The notes: generated from the sequence alone by a model not told the origin. A DNA stretch of 36,494 nucleotides from an uncultured Desulfobacteraceae bacterium (GCA_903909505.1 CAIVVZ010000302.1:1-36494); one strand, 5' to 3'; shown: positions 26,031-34,249, numbered from the stretch's first letter. Program-made: numbers and translations.

Positions 26031-26282
26031 TCAAGAATACGGTGACCCCCATTCCACCAAGGGATTCTCATCAAAGTGTTTGTTTATGGAAGGCACAATC
26101 CCCTTAATGTGCCCGTTCCCTGAATGCGCAAACCAGTTCTGTTCTCTGCTCTGCTCCCTGAGAGCCACGTGGTGGTGCGATCGGCTCCTTGTCCTTGTCG
26201 GAGTATTCCCAAAAATCAAAAAGCCCTCGATCCCCAGGTAGGGAATGAAGGCTTTCAAGTTGTCAGCGCATAGGTGGCTCAA
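26031..26282 (-). other. Short coding-like stretch or repeat, status unclear
   Basis: An 83-residue frame is open here, but a second minus-strand frame in the same DNA also reads like protein (for example DRGLFDFWEYSDKDKEPIAP, ending in FRERAH) without a start codon. Neither is a family I recognise. Two plausible frames over about 200 bases suggest a decayed gene or a dispersed repeat rather than a working gene. Confidence 0.3.
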
Positions 26283-26291
26283 GAGCGCCGA

Positions 26292-26477
26292 TCATAACCG
26301 AGTGCTGTCATCTATCCATCCATAATCACCGGCCAGTTTTTTGACGGCATCTTCTGGAGAATAACTGTTCATCCACAACGCCTTGCAATCACCTTTAAAA
26401 GATTCCGGATATTCTGGATAAAAATACTTTTGATCCAACATAAGATTTACAACCCAGAAATATTCAGATTCAGTCAT
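26292..26477 (-). CDS. Small hypothetical protein
   Basis: This encodes 61 residues from the ATG at 26477, which follows a good ribosome site (AGAGGGATCT). The frame continues upstream to 26537, but the first 20 residues are low-complexity and the later start is better placed. The sequence is aromatic and acidic (YFYPEYPESFKGDCKALWMN, then SPEDAVKKLAGDYGW). No family was recognised. It resembles small unknown proteins of about 60 residues and might be a remnant of a longer gene. Confidence 0.5.
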   Translation of the reverse strand: MTESEYFWVVNLMLDQKYFYPEYPESFKGDCKALWMNSYSPEDAVKKLAGDYGWIDDSTRL

Positions 26478-26566
26478 AGATCCCTCTTTTAGGCTGTTAT
26501 TACTTTCCCCCACTGTTGAATCATCACCCCCAGACAACCATAACTGACAGCGCCGGTTGAATCAAT

Positions 26567-26608
26567 AAAAACCCGCCCCCCTCGATCTGAGGAAAGCGGG
26601 TTTTTTTT
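26567..26608. terminator. Strong bidirectional Rho-independent terminator
   Basis: AAAAACCCGC (26567-26576) pairs with GCGGGTTTTT (26596-26605), with an inner CCTC/GAGG stem, and eight Ts follow on the plus strand. The A-run on the other side makes it work in both directions. It lies about 30 bases after the stop of the minus-strand lipoprotein gene, its most likely client. Confidence 0.85.
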
Positions 26609-26636
26609 GATATCTTTCAGGCCCGACAAGTGACGA

Positions 26637-26762
26637 TCAGGGTGTGCCATTGTTATCCAGACCAACTCCATGAGTTCTATCTAAAGTTGGCGCAGAGCCT
26701 TCTACACCTGCACAAGCGGAAAAAAACATAGCCATAATCATAATAAACATAATTTTTTTCAT
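26637..26762 (-). CDS. Very small lipoprotein
   Basis: This is a 41-residue gene. From the ATG at 26762 it encodes a short basic n-region (MKKI), a hydrophobic stretch (MFIMIMAMFF) and a lipobox-like FSAC. The mature peptide would be a lipid-anchored Cys followed by about 25 mostly polar residues (AGVEGSAPTLDRTHGVGLDN). AGGAG lies six bases before the ATG. An in-frame ATG at 26795 with a GAGGTG site is a possible longer start. The terminator just downstream supports a real transcription unit. The function is unknown; tiny lipoproteins of this kind are often envelope or stress related. Confidence 0.65.
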   Translation of the reverse strand: MKKIMFIMIMAMFFSACAGVEGSAPTLDRTHGVGLDNNGTP

Positions 26763-26983
26763 TTTCATCTCCTTTTTGTCTGCCACGATTGCCATACCAT
26801 CACCTCGTTACCGGATGATACCGCAGGGCAGGGCCAGAATCAAAAGAAAAAGCTTGCTCCCAGAGAGAAACAGGTTTTTCACTTTTTAAAATCGTGTTCC
26901 TTATTTACTGCATATATCTATACCCTATCAATGAATAGGTTCTGTACCCGCCCGGCCCCCCTTGGGGTTAATTTCTTGTAAAG

Positions 26984-27220
26984 TTGAACAGCAAATTGAC
27001 TGATATCGAAAAGGGCATCAAAGTAGAAGGCCAGGCGCTTATTGTTCAATTGGAAAAAAGGGTCAAGGATACAAGTGACTGGCTGGAGGATTATGAAATT
27101 GATTGTTACATGACGTTCTACCTGAAGGAAGACGATCCTCACTATGATGAAGACAGCGATAATATATTGGTCGAATTATCTACTTGCGTTATACCTACGA
27201 ACTTAGAAAACGAGGAATAG
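26984..27220 (+). CDS. Small acidic protein, possibly truncated
   Basis: This encodes 78 residues, rich in Asp and Glu (YLKEDDPHYDEDSDNILVEL). The only available start is a TTG at 26984 without a clear ribosome site, and an in-frame stop lies five codons further upstream. The amphipathic beginning (KGIKVEGQALIVQLEKRVKD) and consistent codon use suggest true coding sequence, perhaps the C-terminal part of a longer protein whose 5' end was lost. No family was recognised. About 220 bases upstream hold no other gene. Confidence 0.4.
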   Translation: MNSKLTDIEKGIKVEGQALIVQLEKRVKDTSDWLEDYEIDCYMTFYLKEDDPHYDEDSDNILVELSTCVIPTNLENEE

Positions 27221-27457
27221 GGACTATCTGATGGTAACGATCATAATACTCTCCATGGTTTGGTGAAATGATCTATGGGTGGTGCCAGAGGGATTCCCAA
27301 GCCCACGCCATCCAGCGCGGCGCTTCCGCCACTTAATGTGAATATCGACTTACAAATATCTCCACCCATCCCGGGCATAGTATCCACGCCGTCTTGACAG
27401 GTTGCACAGATAGGATAAATAGAGATCAAGTGAACGGCTCGGATCAAACAATGGCGG

Positions 27458-28168
27458 TTATTGGCTTCCAACCGGGCTACTCCTGAAAAGGTAGGTGAGG
27501 GGGATATAGCCCTTGCATAAGTAATATCCTAGTTTAATGATCTGGGAACCGAAATCTTCCAGAGCATCGGTGGTCTTCCACCAGGAATCACGATCGTCAT
27601 AAGGAAAGAATGGATATGGGATAAAACGGATTCCCAGCAGATCACCTTGGATTTGATAGGCCAGAAGGCTCCGCCGGGTGTGGAAGCCCTGACAGAGAAG
27701 AAAGGCATTACGAATGCCGGCATGATAAAGATGGGGCGCCACATAACAGGCTTCTTCCAGAGTAATGGGATGCCTATCAATTGGGGCTACCAAAACCTGG
27801 TATTGATCATTTTTCAGTCCCAAATCTTCCAATGCCTTTCCTATCAGGTTCGGGTAAATGTCTTGAATGGCGAAAAGCTGATCTCTTGGGGAATACCTGT
27901 GGAGTACAATGATGATTTGCTTGGCCCGTCCTTCCCGGATTAGCGACACTCCGGCCCTCATCATGCCTTCCTGGACTATCTGTCCCCCCTCCACCACCAC
28001 CGCATCAGCCTTTTCAGCGCCCAGAGGGGCCAGAAAATGGGCCAGTCCCATCAATGCTGGAGCTGCCGCCAGCAACCCCAGGACCAGAAAACCAAGGAAT
28101 AATAGAAGTCGATTCTTCTTCAATTTCAGCCCATCCTTATCTTGTTTTTCGTTGACCCAACTTAGCAA
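27458..28168 (-). CDS. DUF218/YdcF-like membrane-anchored protein
   Basis: This protein of about 236 residues has an N-terminal hydrophobic segment (LLLFLGFLVLGLLAAAPALM, about 21-40) that should anchor it in the membrane, followed by a DUF218-like domain. The domain shows ADAVVVEGG near 54, a Gly-Arg-Ala-Lys segment leading into a hydrophobic strand (IIIVLH), and an E-E-A-CYVAPHL segment. DUF218 proteins (YdcF, SanA, ElyC families) are implicated in envelope functions; the reaction is unknown. The start is uncertain: TTG at 28168 gives the full frame, and a second TTG after AAGGATGGGC would begin just before the membrane segment. A palindrome lies about 115-140 bases upstream. Confidence 0.7.
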   Translation of the reverse strand: MLSWVNEKQDKDGLKLKKNRLLLFLGFLVLGLLAAAPALMGLAHFLAPLGAEKADAVVVEGGQIVQEGMMRAGVSLIREGRAKQIIIVLHRYSPRDQLFAIQDIYPNLIGKALEDLGLKNDQYQVLVAPIDRHPITLEEACYVAPHLYHAGIRNAFLLCQGFHTRRSLLAYQIQGDLLGIRFIPYPFFPYDDRDSWWKTTDALEDFGSQIIKLGYYLCKGYIPLTYLFRSSPVGSQ

Positions 28169-28282
28169 CCGATAGTCATCCCCGTCAATAAAAAGGAGTC
28201 AAGCCCCTCAATTTCCGTTCCGATGGATTCGCATGTCAATCAAATAAAATGTTAGATGGAGCAAAAGATCATGGAAAACCAT

Positions 28283-28307
28283 CATATGGGAATAATTATT
28301 CCATATG
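28283..28307. promoter_or_regulatory. Near-perfect palindrome upstream of the DUF218-like gene
   Basis: CATATGG (28283-28289) and CCATATG (28301-28307) flank an A/T palindromic centre (AATAATTATT) with one extra G. The 25-base symmetric site looks like an operator for a dimeric regulator. It sits 115-140 bases upstream of the DUF218-like gene. Confidence 0.45.
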
Positions 28308-28320
28308 ACAGGCTGAGCGA

Positions 28321-28352
28321 GGAAGCCTTACATTAAATTAAATGAGGCTTCC
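28321..28352. repeat. Stem-loop in the intergenic region
   Basis: GGAAGCCT (28321-28328) and AGGCTTCC (28345-28352) form a perfect 8-bp stem with a 16-base A/T-rich loop. There is no T-run on either side. It may be a weak terminator or part of a regulatory leader. Apart from this, the palindrome next to it and a gene remnant, 28169-28788 holds no gene I can support. Confidence 0.4.
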
Positions 28353-28641
28353 GAACCCGTTAGGGATACCCTCAAAATGCTTGGAATCCCTTTACCGTCG
28401 GGTGTTTTGGGCCTTCGCACCCTCTCTGAAAGCCAGCCAAATCTGTAGACACACGCCTGTTTTTTATGATCGCTGTAGAATCCCGCATGAAGCGGCTTCG
28501 CGCGGAATCGTGTGCTTTCTTAGCCGGAACCCAAGAATTAGACGATATGCCTATTCCCGCTGCAGGTCTGGAAGATATCCCAGGATGCGGCCATACAAAT
28601 GCACACATAGAAAAATGCGATTTTCGGGATCGCACACCGGT

Positions 28642-28772
28642 TCAGATGAAGAAACCGCCCAGCTTGGTTTCCAAATACTCATCAATGCCTTCCACAGCCC
28701 CTTCACGGCCCAATCCGCTTTCGGCTTCCGTCCACTTGCCATTAATGTACGTGCCTCATCCTTCAGCGGATT
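28642..28772 (-). pseudogene. C-terminal remnant of an unidentified protein
   Basis: On the minus strand the frame reads GTYINGKWTEAESGLGREGA and then VEGIDEYLETKLGGFFI before a stop at 28642. Just upstream, in another frame, SNPLKDE joins it if one missing G is restored, giving a continuous sequence. The composition and helix pattern look like genuine protein. There is no start codon. It lies directly beyond the hairpin that follows cooS, so it may be the tail of a former operon member. The family was not recognised. Confidence 0.45.
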
Positions 28773-28788
28773 GGATTCGGAAATGAAA

Positions 28789-28817
28789 CAGGCAGAAAGA
28801 TGGGTTCTTTCTGCCTG
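28789..28817 (-). terminator. Hairpin terminator after cooS
   Basis: CAGGCAGAAAGA (28789-28800) and TCTTTCTGCCTG (28806-28817) are perfect 12-bp complements around a 5-base loop. On the minus strand the stem is followed by a T-rich stretch (TTTCATTTCC). It lies about 95 bases after the cooS stop and is the likely end of the CO dehydrogenase operon. Confidence 0.65.
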
Positions 28818-28910
28818 AAATTGTAATTATTCTCAATAATCGTCATGCTTTTCAAAGCATCAAATCCAGCCTCGATTTTGATATCTGAATGGCCGCTACC
28901 CGTCATTTTT

Positions 28911-30791
28911 CTACAGTGTGTGAAAGCCCAGTCCCAAGGCCTTTCTGCGCCCTTCGATATGCCGACGAATAAGAATCGCTGACTTTTCCGGATCCGGCTC
29001 CACCGCAAACACTGCTCCGACAACATCCCTCAGCCCTTCCGTGAGCAGTTTGACCACATTCAGGCTACCGGCAATGGGCGGCATGGGGCCCAGAACCGTG
29101 TAAACCCCGGAAGCCACGAAATAAGCGCCGATGGACACGGCTTTTTCGGAATACCATTCGGGCGCGGCGCCTGCGATGGGAAGATCGCTGATATCCGCAT
29201 TCAGGGCGTTGGCCAGGGCTCCGGCCAGCATCAGAATGCGCACGTTGTCCACGCAACTGCCCAGATGCAGCACCGGCGGAATGCTCAGCGATCCGCAGAC
29301 TTCTTTCAGGCCCGGACCGGCGAATTGAATGGCATCCGGCATTTTGAAACCGGCCTTGGCAGTAGCGATGGCCGCGCACCCGGTATCCACGACCAGAATG
29401 TCGTTTTCAATCAGGCGTCTGGCAAGGGTCACGTGTCCGTAATCGTGCAGGATTTTGGGGTTGTTGCACCCCACGATCCCGGCTGCGCCGCGAATTTTTC
29501 CGGCCTTGATGGCATCCAGAAGCGGCGCAACAGATCCGCCGAGCGCTCCGACAATGGATTCAATCGAAAACCCGCCGATGGCTTTCACCGGTTCAACCGG
29601 CAGATAGACCTTGCCCCGTTTATCAAAATTTTCGATGGCCTCTCGCACCAGGGTTTTGGCCAGTTCTTCGGCATTTTCCGGATGAAATTCCCGGTGGTCC
29701 ATACCGGGAAACCGGGCCTTGTCACTGGTACTGATCATGCGGGTATGATAGCAGGAAGCCGTCTTTCCCAGAGACGGCATGATGCACTGATAATCCACGA
29801 GCATCATATCCACGGCACCGGTTGATAAAATCAATTCGGTCATGAGGTGATTGCCGGCCATGGGGATACCGTGCCGCATCAGCAGCTCGTTTCCGGTGCA
29901 GCAGACTCCGGCAAGATTGATGCCCGTGGCGCCTTTGCTTTGCGCCAGTTGAATCAGATCCGCAGACTGGCTGGCCGTCAGGATCATCTCGGAAACCACG
30001 GGATTATGGCCATGGACCACGATATTGACCTGGTTTTTTTTAAGGACCCCGGCATTAACGCTGGTGGGCTTTGGAGAAGGCGTGCCAAAGAGGATGTCGG
30101 AGACCTCGCTGGCAATGAGGGAGCCGCCCCAACCATCTGAAAGGGCGTTGCGAAGCCCTTGAAGCAGCAGGCTCTGCCAGCCGTTATCTACGCCCATGTG
30201 CGTGCGATGCATCGTTTCCGATGTTTCCCGGTCGATCCCCCGGGGTGTGATGCCCACTTTTTTCCAGATTTCCCGCCGTTTTGCAGGGGCCCGTTTCAGC
30301 AGGGCAAGCTCGGTGATTCGGGTGCCATAATCCTCCTGCATGGCATAGGCCAGCTCGCCGGCGATGACTAGCATATCTTTGCCTTGCGTTTCGACGCCAT
30401 ATTCCGCAGCTACGCTTTTCAGTTTTTCCAGGTCCCGGATGGCGTAACCCGGTGCCTGGCCTTTGGCGACATTGGCCAAAACCTCGACCAGATCCCGTCC
30501 ATGATCCGAATGGGAGGCGGCGCCGGCGGCAATCATCCGGCAGAGATTCCGGGCCACGATAATGTCGGCGTCGGCCCCGCAAACTCCCTGTTGCGGGCCT
30601 TCGCCAAAAGGATCCACCCGGCAGGGACCCATGACGCAGTTCCGGCAACTCAACCCCAGTTCACAGTATCCGCACTGGGGGAGCTGGGCCTGATGACGGT
30701 CCCAAACGGTCTCGATCTGATCCGTCTTTGCTTTCTTGAGCAGCAACTGCCCATCTTCCGTAATGGTCTGTTGATGATAGGTGCAGGACAT
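28911..30791 (-). CDS. cooS: Anaerobic Ni-Fe carbon monoxide dehydrogenase catalytic subunit CooS
   Basis: This 626-residue enzyme is full length for the family. It oxidises CO with water to CO2, two protons and two electrons, at a Ni-Fe-S C-cluster. The N-terminal cysteine set CGYCELGLSCRNCVMGPCR at about 40-58, plus Cys71, supplies the B- and D-clusters, and later Cys and His residues are in the expected places for the C-cluster (for example GVCCTGNE and VGCNNPK). The start is the ATG at 30791 because GGAGGTTATA immediately precedes it; the frame opens earlier at 30824. It begins ten bases after the cooF stop and is the last gene of a four-gene operon. No CooC maturation ATPase or CooA regulator gene lies in the window. 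Confidence 0.95.
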   Translation of the reverse strand: MSCTYHQQTITEDGQLLLKKAKTDQIETVWDRHQAQLPQCGYCELGLSCRNCVMGPCRVDPFGEGPQQGVCGADADIIVARNLCRMIAAGAASHSDHGRDLVEVLANVAKGQAPGYAIRDLEKLKSVAAEYGVETQGKDMLVIAGELAYAMQEDYGTRITELALLKRAPAKRREIWKKVGITPRGIDRETSETMHRTHMGVDNGWQSLLLQGLRNALSDGWGGSLIASEVSDILFGTPSPKPTSVNAGVLKKNQVNIVVHGHNPVVSEMILTASQSADLIQLAQSKGATGINLAGVCCTGNELLMRHGIPMAGNHLMTELILSTGAVDMMLVDYQCIMPSLGKTASCYHTRMISTSDKARFPGMDHREFHPENAEELAKTLVREAIENFDKRGKVYLPVEPVKAIGGFSIESIVGALGGSVAPLLDAIKAGKIRGAAGIVGCNNPKILHDYGHVTLARRLIENDILVVDTGCAAIATAKAGFKMPDAIQFAGPGLKEVCGSLSIPPVLHLGSCVDNVRILMLAGALANALNADISDLPIAGAAPEWYSEKAVSIGAYFVASGVYTVLGPMPPIAGSLNVVKLLTEGLRDVVGAVFAVEPDPEKSAILIRRHIEGRRKALGLGFHTL

Positions 30792-30801
30792 TATAACCTC
30801 C

Positions 30802-31404
30802 TTAGGCCGCCTGTCTGGCGGCAATTTGCGCGCGTTTGATAGTATTCAGCAGGGTAAAGCACGGCGAACCCTGGGGAATGTCGATACCCACTGAAATGCT
30901 TTGGCTAACCTGGTTGGTTTTCCGCTTCAACGCCTTCGAAGGGTCTTCAAAAGTCAGGGCGCCGGATTTGCAGATTTCCACACAGGCCGGCACCAGACCT
31001 TGTTGCTGCCTCTCCATGCAGTTGTCGCATTTGATGGCAACGGCCTTTTTCGGCGGCGCGGAGTTGTCTTCATGGTACCGGATCACGCCAAACGGGCAGG
31101 CCATTGCGCAGGATGCGCAGTTGATACAGCGGTCTGGGTCGATAAGAACCGTTTCTGTTCGACTATCCCTGTAGATCGCACCGGGCAGGCATGCCAACAT
31201 GCAGGGCGCCGGATTGCAGTGCCGGCAGCGGTTGGGAAACCCTTCGTCGTAAAGTCCCACGCCCACATGAATCCGGGGTTTTGGCAAAGGGGTTTCCCGG
31301 ATCGCCGAAAAAAGCTGACGGGTCCGGGAATGGGCCGTGGCGCAGGCCGCCATGCACTGCATGCATCCCACACACCGTTCCGGATGAACGATAACCTGAT
31401 TCAT
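30802..31404 (-). CDS. cooF: CooF-like 4Fe-4S ferredoxin
   Basis: This 200-residue protein has four cysteine clusters suited to four 4Fe-4S centres: CVGCMQCMAAC near 11, CRHCNPAPCMLAC near 60, CINCASCAMACP near 93 and CDNCM with CVEIC near 128. This is the pattern of CooF, the electron carrier that takes electrons from CooS. It also resembles subunits of formate dehydrogenase and DMSO reductase, but the immediate cooS neighbour supports CooF. The ribosome site AAAGGAGG precedes the ATG. The final 40 residues have no cysteines. Electrons probably pass to the flavoprotein encoded just upstream. Confidence 0.9.
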   Translation of the reverse strand: MNQVIVHPERCVGCMQCMAACATAHSRTRQLFSAIRETPLPKPRIHVGVGLYDEGFPNRCRHCNPAPCMLACLPGAIYRDSRTETVLIDPDRCINCASCAMACPFGVIRYHEDNSAPPKKAVAIKCDNCMERQQQGLVPACVEICKSGALTFEDPSKALKRKTNQVSQSISVGIDIPQGSPCFTLLNTIKRAQIAARQAA

Positions 31405-31416
31405 AATAGCCTCCTT

Positions 31417-32643
31417 TCAAAACATCAACGATTTGGGGGAAAGATGGGGTTCCAGCAATTTTCTCTTTGAAACCCGGACCGGGATTTCGTTCTGGATCAT
31501 GGCCGTCAGAATCCCGCCGGTTTCAATTTGGTTGATGAGGGTGGCGCCGATGAGCCGGTCCCCTTCAAAGACCAGTCGGCGGTAGGTGTTCAGGCGCCGG
31601 TTGTGTTCGCTAAGCACCGTAAACCGCGGATCATCCGGCACATTCACCCATCCGGCAGCCAGAATATCCAGGTCAAAGATGCGAATGACGTTCCGGCTCA
31701 AACTTCCCTTGTGGGACACGCACCGTCCGGCCATGTTCATGCCGGCGATGCGCCCCTGAGCAACGGCTTCCGGCCAGATCGCATTCACCCAGCGGGTTTT
31801 TCTGGTGATATCCATGAACTCCGCCACATCGCCGGCGGCAAAAATGCCGGGGCAGGAAGTTTGCAAGTGATCGTCAACCACAATTCCCAGATCCACCTGT
31901 ATCCTGTCCCGGGGAACAAATGAGACGGAAGGCAGAACCCCTTTGCCGACAATGACCAGATTGCAGGAAACCTCGGTTCCGTCAGAGAGAAAAGCGCCGG
32001 TCACCGTATCGGTCCCCTTGAAGCCCGTTACCTCCACGCCCACCCGAACGTTCAAGCCCCGGCGGGTCAGTTCGGCCAGAATCATGCCGCCGGCGATCTC
32101 ATCTACCTGAAGGGAGAGCGGATAACCGGATCGAATGAGCATGGTCACATCGATTCCCCTGTGAAGCAGGCTGCTGGCAGCTTTGAATCCCACCAGGCCG
32201 CCACCCAGGACCAGGGCACGACGTGTTTGGGGAAGTGCTTCCAGCATCTTCAGCACCTGATGCTGATTTCTCATAAAAAAGATGTTGGGCAGGGAAGCAG
32301 GTGCTTTTATGGGCCGGGGATCGGCGCCGGAAGCAATGAGAAGGGTGTCGTAGGACAGGGTTTTTCCATCAGAAAGAAACAGGATTTTTGCGTCCACATC
32401 CATCCGAGCGACCCGGTTTCCCAGAACAGGGGTGATGTTGAGGGCCTCGTAAAAACCGGAATCGCGAATGGGAAGTTTCGAGGGAGAAATGACCCCTTCC
32501 AGGACAAGACTGATCATGGGGCGGCAATACGGAACGACCGGCTCGTCGCTGATCATGAATATACTGCCGGAACCGTCCAGTTCACGGATGGACTCAGCGG
32601 CGCTGACTCCGGCAATACCGTTTCCGATAATGACGTAATTCAT
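31417..32643 (-). CDS. FAD/NAD(P)-dependent oxidoreductase linked to CO dehydrogenase
   Basis: This 408-residue pyridine-nucleotide-disulfide-type flavoprotein has GNGIAGVSAAESI at about 7-19 as the FAD dinucleotide motif, LVLGGGLVGFKAA near 145 for NAD(P)H, and CPGIFAAGDVAEF near 265 as the second FAD-binding block. It most resembles NADH oxidase or nitrite reductase NirB-like reductases. In this operon it likely moves electrons between CooF and NAD(P)+, so that CO oxidation yields reduced nucleotide; this is inferred from gene order. There is no redox-active CxxxxC pair near the FAD site. Ribosome site AAGGAGG; 12 bases before cooF. Confidence 0.85.
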   Translation of the reverse strand: MNYVIIGNGIAGVSAAESIRELDGSGSIFMISDEPVVPYCRPMISLVLEGVISPSKLPIRDSGFYEALNITPVLGNRVARMDVDAKILFLSDGKTLSYDTLLIASGADPRPIKAPASLPNIFFMRNQHQVLKMLEALPQTRRALVLGGGLVGFKAASSLLHRGIDVTMLIRSGYPLSLQVDEIAGGMILAELTRRGLNVRVGVEVTGFKGTDTVTGAFLSDGTEVSCNLVIVGKGVLPSVSFVPRDRIQVDLGIVVDDHLQTSCPGIFAAGDVAEFMDITRKTRWVNAIWPEAVAQGRIAGMNMAGRCVSHKGSLSRNVIRIFDLDILAAGWVNVPDDPRFTVLSEHNRRLNTYRRLVFEGDRLIGATLINQIETGGILTAMIQNEIPVRVSKRKLLEPHLSPKSLMF

Positions 32644-32644
32644 G

Positions 32645-33172
32645 CTATCCTCCTTTACGAATCCGGCTCAAGGTCATGTGTTCATGTGATGTCTCCAGAT
32701 AATTTTGAATGGGATCGGCAATACGGGGAATGATCTCATGCGGGAATTCCTTTCTGAATGTCGCCGGAGCACCGGCAACCAGGTGAAACGGCCCGACAAT
32801 CTGGCCTTCTTTCAAAAGGGAACCCGCGGCAACCATGGATCCCTCAAGGACCCGGCATTCATTCAGCAGAAGAGATCCCATGCCGACCAGACAATAATCT
32901 TCAATGTAACAACCATGTACCACGACATTGTGGCCGATGGTGACATGCTTTCCGATATGCGCGGGCTTTCCGTAATCCGTATGTACCGTGCAGTTGTCTT
33001 GAACATTGGAGTTTTCTCCAACAAAAATCGGGGCCATATCCCCTCTGAGCACCGCACCATACCAGATGCTGGCCCCGTCCCGGATTTCAACATCCCCGAC
33101 AATCACCGCAGTGGGGGCAATAAAGACATTCCGGCCGATACGGGGTTTTTTCTCACCCAACTCAATGATCAT
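32645..33172 (-). CDS. Gamma-class carbonic anhydrase family protein
   Basis: This 175-residue left-handed beta-helix protein shows repeated hexapeptides (IGRNVFIAPTAVIVGDVEI). Three metal-binding histidines are in the expected places: His64 in CTVHTD, and His81 and His86 in IGHNVVVHG. The family (PaaY, YrdA, CaiE, Cam relatives) binds zinc or iron; some members reversibly hydrate CO2. As the first gene of the CO dehydrogenase operon, a role in converting product CO2 to bicarbonate is a reasonable inference, but many homologues lack measured activity. The stop is one base before the flavoprotein start. The ribosome site is AAGG. Confidence 0.88.
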   Translation of the reverse strand: MIIELGEKKPRIGRNVFIAPTAVIVGDVEIRDGASIWYGAVLRGDMAPIFVGENSNVQDNCTVHTDYGKPAHIGKHVTIGHNVVVHGCYIEDYCLVGMGSLLLNECRVLEGSMVAAGSLLKEGQIVGPFHLVAGAPATFRKEFPHEIIPRIADPIQNYLETSHEHMTLSRIRKGG

Positions 33173-33428
33173 TACAATGCCTTAAATGATTAGTTTATGA
33201 ATATTCATTCGAAAACGTTACGACACAGGTTAAAGATAAATTGGTGTCCTGTGCAATTGCCTGAACCTTCAAATTAAACACCTGGATTACTCATAAAACA
33301 AAGAAGTTCCAGAGTCAAAATAAATGATCGATCCCCTTCCCCTTTATGGACAAACCGAAACACATGGAGTATGATGTCCTATCCATGGCCCTGCGGAAAC
33401 GGGTCTCGCTTTACCATCAACCCATGAT
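33173..33428. other. Divergent promoter region
   Basis: These 256 bases separate the CO dehydrogenase operon from the DnaJ-like gene and should carry both promoters. CACAGG (33224-33229) and CCTGTG (33248-33253) form an inverted repeat with 18 bases between, about 52-80 bases before the carbonic anhydrase start. Its spacing does not match a CooA or CRP/FNR site well. I see no clear -10/-35 pair. Confidence 0.35.
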
Positions 33429-33437
33429 ATGATGCCC

Positions 33438-34229
33438 ATGAATGATTATTATCAGGTCCTGGGGGTTTCCAAAGATACCCCCTCACAGAAAATAAAGACC
33501 GCTTATCGGGAGAAGGCTTTTTTGTATCATCCGGACCGCTGTAAAGATCCGGCCGGCGCGGACCAGATGAAGGCCGTCAACGAGGCGTATGCCGTTCTGT
33601 CTGACCCCCAGAAACGGAAGGAATACGATTTGATGCAGCAGCAGTATGGTGATGGCGCTTATGGCCATTTCCGCAACTCCCATTCGGAACAGGATATTTT
33701 CAAGGGGTCCGACATCCAGCAGATATTTGAAGAAATGGCCAGGGGCTTCGGCATTCGGGGATTTGATGCCATTTTCAAGGAATACTACGGCCAGAACTAT
33801 AAAACATTTGAACTCAAACGGCCCGGGCTGAATATCCAGGGCTTTTTTTTCAGTGGAGTCCGTGAAATGCCTTTTCTAAATAAACAATCCATCAAAGAAA
33901 AAATTGGGAACATCTCCCAGCAATTGCTTCACAAAGCAACCTCCGGCCGGCCTCAAAAAGGCGCCGACTATCACGACGTCATTCGCATCGACCCGTCGCT
34001 GGCGGATAATGGTGGCCCTTACGCCTACCATCTTCGGGCATATCGCAGAAAGCTTGTGGTGAAAATTCCTCCGGGAACGCGCGAAGGGCAGAAAATCCGG
34101 CTGACGGGAATGGGGGAAGAAGGAAAAAACGGAATGCCTTCCGGAGATCTTTTTCTTAAAGTCACGCTGCGTAAATCCCTGTTTGAAAAAATCAAGGCCA
34201 TGCTGCCCCTAAAAAGCAAAAAAAGCTGA
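33438..34229 (+). CDS. DnaJ/CbpA-like co-chaperone
   Basis: About 263 residues. The J-domain at about 1-65 reads MNDYYQVLGVSKDTPSQKIK, then the HPD motif (YHPDRCKD), then AVNEAYAVLSD and RKEYD. This HPD loop stimulates the ATPase of DnaK. The C-terminal region (LVVKIPPGTREGQKIRLTGMGEEG) is the second beta-sandwich of DnaJ_C; the cysteine-rich zinc domain is absent, so the layout is closer to CbpA-type proteins. The middle is unusual and not recognised. The start could also be the ATG at 33429; no strong ribosome site is visible. It lies 20 bases before the aminotransferase gene, so they may be co-transcribed. Confidence 0.85.
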   Translation: MNDYYQVLGVSKDTPSQKIKTAYREKAFLYHPDRCKDPAGADQMKAVNEAYAVLSDPQKRKEYDLMQQQYGDGAYGHFRNSHSEQDIFKGSDIQQIFEEMARGFGIRGFDAIFKEYYGQNYKTFELKRPGLNIQGFFFSGVREMPFLNKQSIKEKIGNISQQLLHKATSGRPQKGADYHDVIRIDPSLADNGGPYAYHLRAYRRKLVVKIPPGTREGQKIRLTGMGEEGKNGMPSGDLFLKVTLRKSLFEKIKAMLPLKSKKS

Positions 34230-34249
34230 AAAACCGGAGCATTCACCCA

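Noticed and set aside
27241..27471. 76-codon minus-strand frame overlapping the end of the DUF218-like gene
   Set aside because: It starts with TTG inside the previous gene's last codons, its apparent ribosome site is simply that coding sequence, and the product resembles no protein family.
28342..28818. 158-codon plus-strand frame after the CO dehydrogenase operon
   Set aside because: Its composition is not protein-like, and the opposite strand there holds a better-supported gene remnant and terminator.
33224..33253. Possible CooA or CRP/FNR binding site before the carbonic anhydrase gene
   Set aside because: The arms CACAGG and CCTGTG are 18 bases apart, whereas CooA and CRP/FNR sites have about 6 bases between half-sites, so the match is poor.
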